DNA of 64,000 bases from Clostridiales bacterium VE202-21 (GTDB lineage Bacteria; Bacillota; Clostridia; Lachnospirales; Lachnospiraceae), in NCBI GenBank assembly GCA_000509105.1, contig BAIF02000008.1, forward strand, positions 46,374-110,373, given 5' to 3'. This document shows, piece by piece, positions 54,501-62,370 of the stretch (positions are counted from its first letter, which is position 1; each line of letters starts with the position of its first letter). The notes under the pieces are model-generated. The model was not told where the DNA came from. It made no database searches and was given only the letters and a program-made list of their open reading frames with translations. A program made the translations under genes and the position numbers.

Positions 54501-57500
54501 GGCGGAAGCTGGGAATATGACGGAGCGGCTCATGCGGCAAGCGCAGTGGTAAATGGAGCTGACGGCTACCAGATTTACTATAAAGCAGACGGCGGAAAAT
54601 GGACCAAAGAAGCGCCCAGTGTTACAAATGTAGCAGACGGTGTGAAGACAGTCAGTGTAAAAGCAACCAGAACGGGGTATACAGACCTGACAGCTGAAGA
54701 TGTAACGATTCAGATTACCGCAAAACCAGTGACAATTACCGTGAACGACAGCTGGAAATATTTTGACCAGCCGGATCCGGACTTTAGCGGAACCGTAGGC
54801 AAACTAATAGCAGCAGGCGATCTTGGGGAAGTAAGTTACAGAAGAACGAACAGCGATGAAGCAGTAAATTTCTATGCGGACGTACTGACTGCAGATTATG
54901 AAGCAAATACCAACTATGCAGTCACCGTGGAGCCGGGCGATTTTGAAATTAAAACAGCCAGCATTGAAGGTGCAGAACTTAAGGCAAAAGGCGGTAGCTG
55001 GACATATGATGGAACAGCACATGAAGCGGAGGGGCAGGTCAAAGGCGCAGAAGGATATACTGTATACTACAAAACTGGAAACAGCGGCTGGACTACGGAA
55101 GCACCAAGCGTAACCGATGTGGCAGACGGTGTGAAGGCAGTCAGTGTGAAAGCAACCCGAACCGGATATCAGGATCTTACTGCACAGGATGTGACGATCC
55201 AGATTACACCAAGGGATGCAACCATCACAGTAGAAGATGCATGGAAATACTTTGATAAACAGGATCCTACATTTAAGGGGAAAGTAGAGAACCTGATTGC
55301 GGAGGGTGATCTTGGAGAAGTAAGCTATAGCAGAATCAACGCCGCTGAGGCAGTGGGAACTTATGAGGAGGTTCTGACAGCACAGTATGAAGAAAACACG
55401 AACTATCACGTAACAGTAGTGCCAGGTGACTTTGAAATTAAGACCGCTAAGATAGAAGGTGCATATCTGGAAGCAGCCGGTGGAAGCTGGAATTACGACG
55501 GAGATGCCCATAAGGCAAGTGCAGAAGTTAAAGGCGCCACAGGTTATAAGATTTACTATAAAGTTGGTAGTGGTGAATGGTCAGAAGAGATTCCAAGTGT
55601 AACTAATGTATCTGAGGGGATCAAGACAGTCAGTGTGAAGGCAACCAGAACCGGCTATGAAGATTTAACAGCTGAAAATGTTACCATTACCATTACACCA
55701 AGGCCGGTTACAATAACGGTGGAAGACAGCTGGAAATACTTTGATGCAGTAGATCCGGAATTTAAGGGTGCGGCAGATGATCTGATAAAAGCAGATGATT
55801 TGGGAACCATCAGCTTCAAAAGAACCAATACGGATGAAGCAGTGGGAACCTATACGGATGTACTAACAGCAGATTATGAAGCAAATACCAACTATGATGT
55901 AACAGTAGCTAAGGGAGATTTTGAAATTAAGACGGCTACCATCGAAGGTGCTAAACTTGAGGCCGCCGGTGGAAGCTGGACGTATAATGGAAGTGCCCGC
56001 AGTGCAGCGGCAGAGGTGAAAGGCGCTACAGGCTACACCATTTACTACAAGACCGGAGACGGCGGCTGGTCGACAAATGTACCGAGCGTGACAAATGTAG
56101 CGGATGGAGTTAAGACAGTCAGCGTGAAAGCAACCAGAACCGGTTATACAGACTTGGTTACAAAAGATGTGACGATTCAGATTACACCGAAAGATGCAGA
56201 AATCAAAGTTACAGGGAGCTGGAAATATTTTGATGACCCGGATCCGGCATTTTCAGGAACCGTGACCGGCCTGGTCGCAACAAATGATCTGGGTACAATT
56301 TCCTATCGCAGGACCAATGCAGATGAGGCAGTCGGAACATATTTGAAAGTACTGACAGCTGATTATGAGGCGAACTCCAACTATAATGTAACGGTTGTTC
56401 CGGGTGATTTCGAAATTAAGACAGCCAGCATAAAGGATGCAAAACTGGAAGCAGCCGGCGGCAGCTGGGAATATGATGGCGCGGCGCATTCTGCACAGGC
56501 AGAAGTTCTTGGAGCAGAAGGCTATACAATCTATTACAAGGTTGGGAATGGAGATTGGTCAGATAAGGCTCCAAGCGTGACAAATGTAGCAGACGGCGTA
56601 AAGACGGTCAGTGTAAAAGCAACCAGAACCGGATATGCAGATCTGGCAGCTGAGGATGTTACGATTCAGATTACTGCAAAGCCAGTGACAATCACTGTGA
56701 ATAACAACTGGAAATATTTTGACCAACCGGATCCGGACTTTAGCGGAACGGTAGGCGAGCTGGTAGCAGCAGGAGATCTTGGAGAAGTAAGCTACAGAAG
56801 AACAAACAACGATGAGGCGGTAAATACCTATCCGGATGTACTGACCGCAGATTATGAAGCGAACCCCAACTATGCAGTGACGGTAGAGACAGGCGATTTT
56901 GAAATCAGGACGGCCAGCATAGAGGGAGCAGAGCTGAATGCGGAAGGCGGAAGCTGGATCTATGACGGAACAGCGCATGAAGCAGCCGCAGTGGTAACAG
57001 GAGCGGAAGGTTATACCGTATACTATAAGGCGGGGGATGCAGACTGGACCACAGAAGCGCCGAGCGTAAAAGATGTAGCGGACGGCGTGAAGACAGTCAG
57101 TGTAAAAGCAACCAGGACGGGATATGCAGATCTGACAGCGGAAGATGTTACGATTCAGATCACTGCAAAACCAGTGACAATTACTGTGAATGACAACTGG
57201 AAATATTTTGACCAGCCAGATCCAGATTTTAGCGGAACGGTAGGCGAGCTGGTTACAGCAGGAGATCTTGGAGAAGTAAGCTACAGAAGAACGAATGCAG
57301 CGGAAGGCGTAGGAACTTATGTGGATGTACTGACCGCGGATTATGAAGCAAACCCCAACTATGCAGTGACGGTAGAGACCGGCGATTTCGAGATCAAAAC
57401 AGCGAGTGTGGAAGGAGCGTATCTGGAAGCATCCGGCGGAAGCTGGCCCTATGACGGAACAGCCCATGAAGCATCTGCAGTGGTCAAAGGAGCAGACGGC

Positions 57501-60488
57501 TATACGGTATACTATAAAGTGGGAGATGCAGACTGGACCACAGAAGCGCCAAGTGTAACAAATGTAGCAGACGGAGTGAAGACAGTCAGTGTAAAAGCGA
57601 CTAGAACAGGTTATGATGATCTGAAAGCAGAAAATGTAACGATTGAGATTACAGCCAGACCAGCTACCATTACAGTGGATGATGATTGGAAATATTTTGA
57701 CCAGCCAGATCCTATATTTACCGGAACAATAGAGAACTTAATTGCAGAAGACGATCTTGGAGAAGTGGTTTACAGCAGAACGAATGCTGACGAAGATGTA
57801 AACATCTATCAGGATGTGCTGACCGCAGATTATGAAGAGAATACAAACTATTCTGTAACGGTAATTCCGGGTGACTTCGAGATTAAGACGGCGACTATTA
57901 AGGATGCAAAAGTAACGGCGGAAGGCGGAAGCTGGAAGTATGATGGTCAGGCTCATGCTGCAAGTGCTGAGGTAATCGGCGCAGACGGCTACACTATATA
58001 CTACAAGACAGCAGCAAATGACTGGTCAACAAAAGTACCAAGTGTAACAAACGTATCGGAAGGAACCGTAACAGTAAGCGTTAAGGCTTTACGGGAAGGC
58101 TATACAACTCTGACCGCTGAGGATGTTACGATTCAGATTGTGGCAAGACCGATCACAATTACAGCGGCAAGCGCTGAGAAGTCCTTTGATAATACTGCAT
58201 TGGTGAAAGCAGTCAGCACAGTAGGCCTGGGACAGTTATTACCGATACACAAATATACGGCAACTGTAGAAGGCAGTCAGACATTTGTGGGAACAAGCGA
58301 CAATGTTGTAAGAGACGCTAAGATTTATACTCTGGCCGGAGAAAAAGATGTAACAAGCAATTATGATATTACTTACGTAAAGGGTACTTTGACTGTAACA
58401 GATGAGGATGTCGATGTTGATGACGTAGTAACAAAGACTCATGACGGAGAGAAGACCTATAAATATGGCGATACGATCACCTTTGATATCTCAGTTAAGA
58501 ATATCTATGATGAGGCTAAGACAATTACAATCGTAGAGCAGGATGGAGTCACAATCACAGGAAATGATAAATTTGTGAATGTAGCATCGGGTGATGTAGT
58601 AACAACAACAGCAACTTACAAAGTAACAGAGGAAGATATCCTGAACGGAAGTTTCACAAACACCGTTACCGCGAAGTTCTCAGACGAAAATAAAGACTAC
58701 GAGAAAGATGACACGGTTATCAAATTCGAAGATCCGAAGGGACATTTAACTGTAACAAAAGAAACAACAAGCAAGCCTGCAAACGGCGAGACATATGCTC
58801 TTGGCGAGACAATCGTCTACAAAGTTGTGGCAGCTAACGACGGAAATCTGACGCTGAACAACGTGATAGTAAAAGATGAGCTGACCGGCGATGAATGGAC
58901 GGTGGGAACTCTGCAGCCAGGTCAGAGCAGCGAAGCATTCAAGGCTGAGTATAAGGTAACAGAGGAAGATATCCTGAAGGGCATGGTATTGAATGAAGCT
59001 ACAGCTATAGGTGAAAGCACGGATCCTGAGAATCCAAATCCAGAGATCGTACCTGGCAATACCGAAGACCCAACAGATAATCCGAAGGGACATCTGACCG
59101 TAACAAAAGAAACAACAAGTACACCGGCAAATGGTGAAACATACGCACTTGGCGAGACGATCACTTACAAGATCACAGCAGTCAATGACGGAAACCTGAC
59201 GCTGAAGAATGTAGTTGTAACAGATGAACTGACAGGAGACGAATGGACCATCGACTCACTGAAACCGGGTGAGACCAGCGAAGCGTTTACAGCGAGCCAC
59301 AAGGTAACACAGAAGGATATTCTGAAGGGCTCCGTAGTAAATGAAGCTACCGCAGCAGGCGAAAGCCCGGATCCGAACAAACCGGATCCAGGAGTAGACC
59401 CGGGAGAGACAGAGGATCCGACGGACAATCCGAACGGCCATCTGACCGTAACAAAAGAAACAACTAGTACACCAGAGAACGGAGCGGCATACGCTCTTGG
59501 AGAAACAATCACATACAAGATTGTGGCAGCAAATGACGGAAACCTGACCCTGAAAAATGTAGTGGTTACTGACGACCTGACCGGAGATGAATGGACAATT
59601 GATTCCTTGAAACCGGGAGAAAGCAGCGAAGTATTTACCGCAGAATACAAAGTAACAGAGCAGGATATCCTGAACGGAACTGTACTCAACGTAGCAACCG
59701 CTAAGGGAGAAAGCCCAGATCCTGAAAAACCGGATCCGGGAGTAGACCCAGGCGAGAAGGAAGAGCCGACAGTAACACCGCAGCCGAGTCTGTTTGTAGA
59801 AAAGACAGCAACTGCAGGGCCGGAAGGCGGATTCAACCTTGGAGAGACAGTACCTTACACAATCAAAGTTGTAAACAACGGTAACGTAACAATCAGCGAC
59901 ATTACAGTAAATGATGAGCTGACGGGAGGCCAGTGGACAATTGACAGCCTTGAGCCAAACGGAACGCAGGAGTTTACGACAGAATATGTTATAACAGAAG
60001 GCGACATCCTGGCAGGCCAGGTAGTCAACGTCGCAACGGCGGGCGGTACGGCTCCGGATGGAAGTGAAGTAACAGGGGATGGAACTGAGACCATTGAAAC
60101 AGAGAATTCCAATCCGCACCTGAGCATTTCCAAAGAGACAACAAGTACACCGGCAAACGGTGAGACATACGCGCTTGGTGAGACCATAACCTATCGCATT
60201 GTAGCAGTAAATGACGGCAATTTGACCCTGACGAATGTAGTGGTAAGAGATGAGTTGACCGGAGACGAGTGGACGATAGAATCTCTTGCACCGGGAGCAA
60301 GCAGCGAAGCATTTACCGCGGAACACACAGTAACTACAGAGGATATCCAGAAAGGTTCAGTTCTCAACGTGGCAACAGCCGGCGGCGAGACTCCGGATCC
60401 AGAAAAACCAGATCCAGGAGTGGACCCGGGAGAGAAAGAAGACCCGACAGATGATCCGAACCCAAGCGTAGCAGTGCTAAAGAAGTAA
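48594..60488 (+). CDS. Giant multi-domain surface protein, N-terminal part (frame breaks at 60478)
   Basis: The 3,964 codons begin with a signal peptide (MKKNFKRWLALLLAVAMVAT) and an acidic, Gln/Glu-rich linker (30-135). Then come about four Big_2-like Ig domains (about 349-681), MucBP-like and Flg_new-type repeats (about 683-1403; FSGWYNDSEF, FEGWYTSKDY), ten MBG-type repeats of exactly 163 residues (1553-3182), and six DUF11-like repeats of about 116 residues (3383 on; LTVTKETTSTPANGE). The frame ends at TAA 60486-60488 within the seventh repeat because one base is missing; the continuation is listed separately. It is an adhesin or stalk-like protein. Predicted extracellular. Confidence 0.88.
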   Translation: MKKNFKRWLALLLAVAMVATSAVYSSGNSLKATGDPENVEQSDQQSEPQTVDEGMGSADAGMRDSDAGTQETGETDSKQVIELEKPQGDQEAAKQETENSDQKADAISDAEQTGGADQVSGTEQKNASEPAEEAQVEPEVQKYSVVFHSPAVDGGSLSVWADGNEKQSISYGSGNYTEEITEGTLLNFQITVHDKYTLEGVTDQNGTAIAPVSSEGNVYTYQVTVSGNLEINTLYKEETQKEEAQQEDAQKTEKKSKISSSSTKSVSPLSISGQQSMYVGDTQTLAGEGSWGRSHNWSASGSGSVTIDADGSNASITATKAGNVTITHTYKWFGSQTETFNLVIYDKVPLTGITIAGEDSVNIGASKTLSITPTPADTTDKTTVTWSSSNEKAASVDKNGVVTGIAEGETVITAVSTVDKNIKASKTIHVLRIPMTGIQIHGEDTVNSGDTLQLSAECLPKNTTDDKKVVWTSADEEVASVDSNGLVTAKRGGSVEITASCGEFSDKLEIRITQEVTKVEVVLDTDKLIMGTATKATAKVNPSDATDKIVTWSSDNEEVAVVDEDGNISTVGKGTANIIATASNGIEGSAKLIVEQASVSVTADYLNPVIGDKVQAKAEVKPEWLTEQMKELQWSSSNEEVADVSAEGLITTKAVGKAEITASLKENPEISASIEITVHDPAVISSHTLSVEFVYQSGGRVQSTFRAQYVTGEKYEVTIPAKQGYTTYMQESDGSLGQEVSGTLTDNIYENQNLVVVYVPDSVEYQVTHRFEQTDGSYKEEIEKKTGYVGEDTQAEAKDLEAYIPSEFENVEIGGDRDINITITYKLSEYTVRFNTNGGSYAATQYLKHGESINVDNYKPTKEGYNFSGWYNDSEFSDRVAGEQVIKQDRTFYAKWTAIDVNYTISYWLENADDTDYSYSKSVTATAKAGTELTVTANQAGTIDYFTFKNSETKTIAANGSTIINVYYSRNTYTLTFYDNRKQVYSATKKYNADISKMLPFDSKYEGRAWEATSYYDYALQTLDRMPAQNIKFNLYNKSSDQYKTIYYYGENVDGNGYSLIKSVGTYFNYITYEEEYHPIQGYVRRDSGWKSKDFSYDRNKKEYYVNLYYDRASYDLTFYNYNGIEKTQPVTFGVSLESYNHEPARPANLPEYYTFQGWYTSEDCTDGSEVDWSSTMPFNDLMVYAKWAAGEYTVDFDTQGGSSVASQTVPAGNTVMQPSDPEREGYKFEGWYTSKDYSERFDFGKPIEKKTTVYAKWKQITTTTYTIKYIDDRDGSELFGSVIKGGKVGDTVYAYPKAHDELVPTKASASLELSWDSKKNVIEFHYSIPSDVYYKVQYLDAETGEALITEKIEKISANRVVETAPVVEGYEADSVRKSLNLANETSEADIKENVITFQYTVIKNPIASSVVNGTIQPSGTTEVKWGGSQTYTYEPSSGFVLKSVIVDGQDVTASNPGSYTFNNVTAPHNIKVTYQVDFSGFAVSGIEKEYDGNSYHIGFTGTTYPTDQIEYWYNGKLQMGNPSFTNAGEYPVTVKVKRGSDVWQDTATVKITKRTANITVDDKEKFFDEADPALTGKIENLVDAGDLGTVTYKRSNTDEAVGIYREVLIAEYTDNSNYIVTVNRGDFEIKTAKVEGASLTASGGSWPYDGTAHGAEAAVQGAEGYTVYYKVEGGDWSEDAPTVKDVADGKKTVSVKATRSGYEDLTAEDVTIEITAKPVTIEVSNAWKYFDDPDPAFTGTVGELVAAGDLGEVTYKRTNTDEKVQVYNDVLTAEYTANTNYQVTVLPGDFEIKTASIQGASLRAEGGSWPYDGYAHAAQAAVSGADGYKILYYTEGGTWSEDSPTVTNVADGTKSVSVKAVREGYEDLTTNNVTIQITPRDAVITVKDAWKYFDDPDPAFEGSVSNLVAAGDLGDISYSRTNKDEDVDIYKEVLTADYTPNTNYNVDIVKGDFEIKTATITGAELKASGGSWEYDGAAHAASAVVNGADGYQIYYKADGGKWTKEAPSVTNVADGVKTVSVKATRTGYTDLTAEDVTIQITAKPVTITVNDSWKYFDQPDPDFSGTVGKLIAAGDLGEVSYRRTNSDEAVNFYADVLTADYEANTNYAVTVEPGDFEIKTASIEGAELKAKGGSWTYDGTAHEAEGQVKGAEGYTVYYKTGNSGWTTEAPSVTDVADGVKAVSVKATRTGYQDLTAQDVTIQITPRDATITVEDAWKYFDKQDPTFKGKVENLIAEGDLGEVSYSRINAAEAVGTYEEVLTAQYEENTNYHVTVVPGDFEIKTAKIEGAYLEAAGGSWNYDGDAHKASAEVKGATGYKIYYKVGSGEWSEEIPSVTNVSEGIKTVSVKATRTGYEDLTAENVTITITPRPVTITVEDSWKYFDAVDPEFKGAADDLIKADDLGTISFKRTNTDEAVGTYTDVLTADYEANTNYDVTVAKGDFEIKTATIEGAKLEAAGGSWTYNGSARSAAAEVKGATGYTIYYKTGDGGWSTNVPSVTNVADGVKTVSVKATRTGYTDLVTKDVTIQITPKDAEIKVTGSWKYFDDPDPAFSGTVTGLVATNDLGTISYRRTNADEAVGTYLKVLTADYEANSNYNVTVVPGDFEIKTASIKDAKLEAAGGSWEYDGAAHSAQAEVLGAEGYTIYYKVGNGDWSDKAPSVTNVADGVKTVSVKATRTGYADLAAEDVTIQITAKPVTITVNNNWKYFDQPDPDFSGTVGELVAAGDLGEVSYRRTNNDEAVNTYPDVLTADYEANPNYAVTVETGDFEIRTASIEGAELNAEGGSWIYDGTAHEAAAVVTGAEGYTVYYKAGDADWTTEAPSVKDVADGVKTVSVKATRTGYADLTAEDVTIQITAKPVTITVNDNWKYFDQPDPDFSGTVGELVTAGDLGEVSYRRTNAAEGVGTYVDVLTADYEANPNYAVTVETGDFEIKTASVEGAYLEASGGSWPYDGTAHEASAVVKGADGYTVYYKVGDADWTTEAPSVTNVADGVKTVSVKATRTGYDDLKAENVTIEITARPATITVDDDWKYFDQPDPIFTGTIENLIAEDDLGEVVYSRTNADEDVNIYQDVLTADYEENTNYSVTVIPGDFEIKTATIKDAKVTAEGGSWKYDGQAHAASAEVIGADGYTIYYKTAANDWSTKVPSVTNVSEGTVTVSVKALREGYTTLTAEDVTIQIVARPITITAASAEKSFDNTALVKAVSTVGLGQLLPIHKYTATVEGSQTFVGTSDNVVRDAKIYTLAGEKDVTSNYDITYVKGTLTVTDEDVDVDDVVTKTHDGEKTYKYGDTITFDISVKNIYDEAKTITIVEQDGVTITGNDKFVNVASGDVVTTTATYKVTEEDILNGSFTNTVTAKFSDENKDYEKDDTVIKFEDPKGHLTVTKETTSKPANGETYALGETIVYKVVAANDGNLTLNNVIVKDELTGDEWTVGTLQPGQSSEAFKAEYKVTEEDILKGMVLNEATAIGESTDPENPNPEIVPGNTEDPTDNPKGHLTVTKETTSTPANGETYALGETITYKITAVNDGNLTLKNVVVTDELTGDEWTIDSLKPGETSEAFTASHKVTQKDILKGSVVNEATAAGESPDPNKPDPGVDPGETEDPTDNPNGHLTVTKETTSTPENGAAYALGETITYKIVAANDGNLTLKNVVVTDDLTGDEWTIDSLKPGESSEVFTAEYKVTEQDILNGTVLNVATAKGESPDPEKPDPGVDPGEKEEPTVTPQPSLFVEKTATAGPEGGFNLGETVPYTIKVVNNGNVTISDITVNDELTGGQWTIDSLEPNGTQEFTTEYVITEGDILAGQVVNVATAGGTAPDGSEVTGDGTETIETENSNPHLSISKETTSTPANGETYALGETITYRIVAVNDGNLTLTNVVVRDELTGDEWTIESLAPGASSEAFTAEHTVTTEDIQKGSVLNVATAGGETPDPEKPDPGVDPGEKEDPTDDPNPSVAVLKK
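53250..58139 (+). repeat. Ten tandem 489-bp coding repeats (MBG-like, 163 residues each)
   Basis: Boundary codons were located at 53250, 53739, 54228, 54717, 55206, 55695, 56184, 56673, 57162, 57651 and 58140: every interval is exactly 489 bases. Each unit has an MBG-type half (WKYFD.PDP.F.G, then VLTADYEAN.NY, GDFEIKTA) and a second half (GGSW.YDG.AH, GYT.YYK, P.VTNVADG, VSVKATR.GY). The units starting at 56673 and 57162 are especially alike at DNA level. No insertion or deletion has accumulated in ten copies. Confidence 0.92.
58740..60461 (+). repeat. 116-residue DUF11-like coding repeats
   Basis: Unit starts at 58740, 59088, 59436, 59784, 60114 and 60462 are spaced 348, 348, 348, 330 and 348 bases. 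Shared segments are LTVTKETTS, ALGETI.Y, NDGNLTL, DELTGDEWTI and PDPEKPDPGVDP. The unit at 59784 is the most diverged (ATAGPEGGF). Unit seven starts at 60462 and contains the frame lesion. Confidence 0.88.
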
Positions 60489-61771
60489 CAAGCACGCCGG
60501 CAAATGGCGAGTCATATGCACTTGGCGAGACGATCAGTTACAGAGTAACCGTAACAAACGACGGCAATGTACCGGTTGAGAATATCAGGGTTGAGGATAG
60601 CCTGGTAAGCATCACAGAGAACACCATCGCGATACTTGCACCGGGTGAGAGCAGAGAATTCACATACGAATATACTGTAACAGAAGCAGATATCAGAAAC
60701 GGCCAGGTTGTTAATACGGCAGCGGCATCCACTGATGATCCGGAAGGGCCGAAGGGAAGCGATGAAGTCGTAACACCGGCAGAGCCGGCAGATGCGGCAT
60801 ATACGGTGAATAAGACCATAGTGAACCCGCAGGATGAATACAAGGTTGGCGACACAATTCAGTATCAGATCGCGGTAAACAACACCGGAAATGTTACACT
60901 GCACAATGTAGTCGTAAGTGATAACCTTCAGGGGGCATCCGGCAGCGTAACATTTACAGACGCTGGTGATAATACTGTTGAAGGAAACAAAGTAACAATC
61001 AGAGAAATAAAAATTGGTGAAACAGTAGTACTGAACTGTGAATACCTGATCGTTAGAGAAGATGCAGGAGCTACCATCAGCAATATCGCAAGTGTAACAA
61101 CAGATGAGACTGGTGAGACTCCACGTGAAGACGAGACAGAGGAAACACCGGTTGTAAATATCTACAGACTGACCATTCATTATGTAGATGCAGCCGGAAC
61201 AGCGGTAGCACCGGATTATACCGGCGAATATGAGGTGGGTGCAGCATTCTCCATCGCATCACCGGCAGTTACAGGCTACACACCGAATTATGCAACCGTA
61301 AACAGCGGCGCGGATGGTATGCCTGCAGCAGATGTAGAAGTAACAGTAACCTACACAGCGAACCCGGTCATCGTACCAATCGTACCGCCGGTAACTCCGA
61401 CGACTCCGGCAACACCAGTAACGCCAGTAACACCGGCAGCGGTAACGCCGACCACACCAACGGCAATCATACCACCGACACCGACACCTGCAGCACCGAT
61501 TGACGCTGAATTAACTGAGAACGACGAAGGCGACTATGATTTAACACCAATCCAGGATGAGGAAACACCATTAGCAAAACAGAACCTCGATGACCACGCT
61601 TGCTGCATTCTCCACTTCTTACTGATGCTACTCGCACTGATTGTGCTGGCATTCTACACAAGAAGCATGAAGAAACGGCAGGCGAGAATCTTCGAACTAA
61701 GAGAAGAGCTTGAGCTTGAAATGGCCAGAAGAGGCTTAGGCGGAGAGGAAAAGGAAGATGACGCTGAATAA
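60479..61771 (+). CDS. Giant surface protein, C-terminal part with membrane anchor (after frame lesion)
   Basis: In the frame one base back, the protein continues from 60479 with KEVTSTPANGESYALGETI, the normal start of a DUF11-like unit, so the break is a one-base loss. Two such units are followed by a MucBP-like domain (IHYVDAAGTAV..., about 61168-61365), a Pro/Thr linker (about 61370-61500), and a C-terminus without LPXTG: DDHACCILHFLLMLLALIVL forms one membrane helix, then SMKKRQARIFELREELELE forms a charged, coiled tail. An ATG at 60806 has no good ribosome site. Without frame repair this part is not made. Confidence 0.82.
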   Translation, partial: KEVTSTPANGESYALGETISYRVTVTNDGNVPVENIRVEDSLVSITENTIAILAPGESREFTYEYTVTEADIRNGQVVNTAAASTDDPEGPKGSDEVVTPAEPADAAYTVNKTIVNPQDEYKVGDTIQYQIAVNNTGNVTLHNVVVSDNLQGASGSVTFTDAGDNTVEGNKVTIREIKIGETVVLNCEYLIVREDAGATISNIASVTTDETGETPREDETEETPVVNIYRLTIHYVDAAGTAVAPDYTGEYEVGAAFSIASPAVTGYTPNYATVNSGADGMPAADVEVTVTYTANPVIVPIVPPVTPTTPATPVTPVTPAAVTPTTPTAIIPPTPTPAAPIDAELTENDEGDYDLTPIQDEETPLAKQNLDDHACCILHFLLMLLALIVLAFYTRSMKKRQARIFELREELELEMARRGLGGEEKEDDAE

Positions 61772-61806
61772 TCAAAGCAGCGCAAGACCGAAAAGGAGGG
61801 AACCAT

Positions 61807-62070
61807 ATGTTGTATAATTTATATCAATTCATACACAACAGTTTAGGGTTATGCTTCTGGGATTTACCGGCGCTGCTGGTGGGAATCATCATGATAGTCG
61901 TATTCGCAGTGCATAAGCATAATCAGAAGAAACGTCAGAACAACTTCGAAGATGAGCTGGAAGAAAAGATGAAAGCAATCAAAGAAGGAACAGCGGGCGA
62001 GGAGCTGCGCAGGCATAACAACAAAGGCTGTCGCCGCCGTATCCATCCGGCGGCGGGCAGCACAAAATGA
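61807..62070 (+). CDS. Small membrane protein with CxWDLPAL motif (first of a pair)
   Basis: An 87-residue protein with strong ribosome site AAAAGGAGGG, 35 bases after the giant gene. One membrane helix (about 18-42) starts with LGLCFWDLPALLVGIIMIVV, followed by VHKHNQKKRQ, an acidic coil-like EDELEEK and a basic end with Cys (GCRRR). It is homologous to the next gene. The helix and KKRQ tail echo the C-terminal anchor of the giant protein. I recognise no named family; co-assembly with the giant protein is inference. Confidence 0.8.
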   Translation: MLYNLYQFIHNSLGLCFWDLPALLVGIIMIVVFAVHKHNQKKRQNNFEDELEEKMKAIKEGTAGEELRRHNNKGCRRRIHPAAGSTK

Positions 62071-62085
62071 GAAGGAGGAATCAAT

Positions 62086-62277
62086 ATGTCATATATCTTT
62101 TCACACACCGTGCTTGGTTTTTGCTGGTGGGATCTTCCTGCATTAATCGTTTTGATTGTTGTTATCGTTGGATTTGCGGTAAAACACCACAACATGAAAA
62201 AAGAGGAAAATGATCTGGAAGATCAGCTGTCCGAACTCTACACAAACGATACGGTAGAGATTGACAGTAAAGTATAA
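62086..62277 (+). CDS. Small membrane protein with CxWDLPAL motif (second of a pair)
   Basis: A 63-residue protein, 15 bases after the first miniprotein, with a strong site AGAAGGAGGAATC. It aligns without gaps to its neighbour over about 45 residues: LGFCWWDLPALIVLIVVIV, then FAVKHHNMKKE and a coil-like LEDQLSEL. One membrane helix is predicted and the charged half probably faces the cytoplasm. A terminator follows directly. Pairs of such genes behind giant surface proteins may be a conserved cassette (to be tested). Confidence 0.8.
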   Translation: MSYIFSHTVLGFCWWDLPALIVLIVVIVGFAVKHHNMKKEENDLEDQLSELYTNDTVEIDSKV

Positions 62278-62291
62278 TTAGTAAAAACAAT

Positions 62292-62327
62292 AAAGCTCCT
62301 GGGAGTGACTTCCGGGGGCTTTTTTTA
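62292..62327 (+). terminator. Terminator of the giant surface-protein operon
   Basis: AAAGCTCCTGGGA (from 62292) pairs with TTCCGGGGGCTTT with wobbles around TGAC, then a run of T to 62326. It ends the transcript of the giant protein and the two miniproteins. Confidence 0.85.
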
Positions 62328-62347
62328 GAATATTCTGAAAACGGTAC

Positions 62348-62370
62348 GCAAAGGGGTCAGACCCCTTTGC
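62348..62370. repeat. Dispersed palindrome, copy 4 (perfect 23-mer)
   Basis: Arms GCAAAGGGGTC and GACCCCTTTGC around a central A. Its right end, with TTGCAA at 62367-62372, lies 16 bases before TATAAT (62389-62394), so this copy may provide the -35 box of the signal peptidase promoter. Confidence 0.92.

Noticed and set aside
53250..58139. Regular spaced repeats considered as a CRISPR-like array
   Set aside because: The period is 489 bases, the repeats are translated in one frame and no short repeat-spacer pattern is present.
59256..60326. Minus-strand open frame of 356 codons under the DUF11-like repeats (and similar ones at 54804-55511 and 56559-57467)
   Set aside because: They repeat with the coding repeats on the other strand and are Cys/Ile-rich shadow translations without ribosome sites.
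60806..61771. Treating the frame from ATG 60806 as a separate surface-protein gene
   Set aside because: The same frame is open and homologous to the repeats back to 60479, and no ribosome site precedes 60806; it is the tail of the giant gene.
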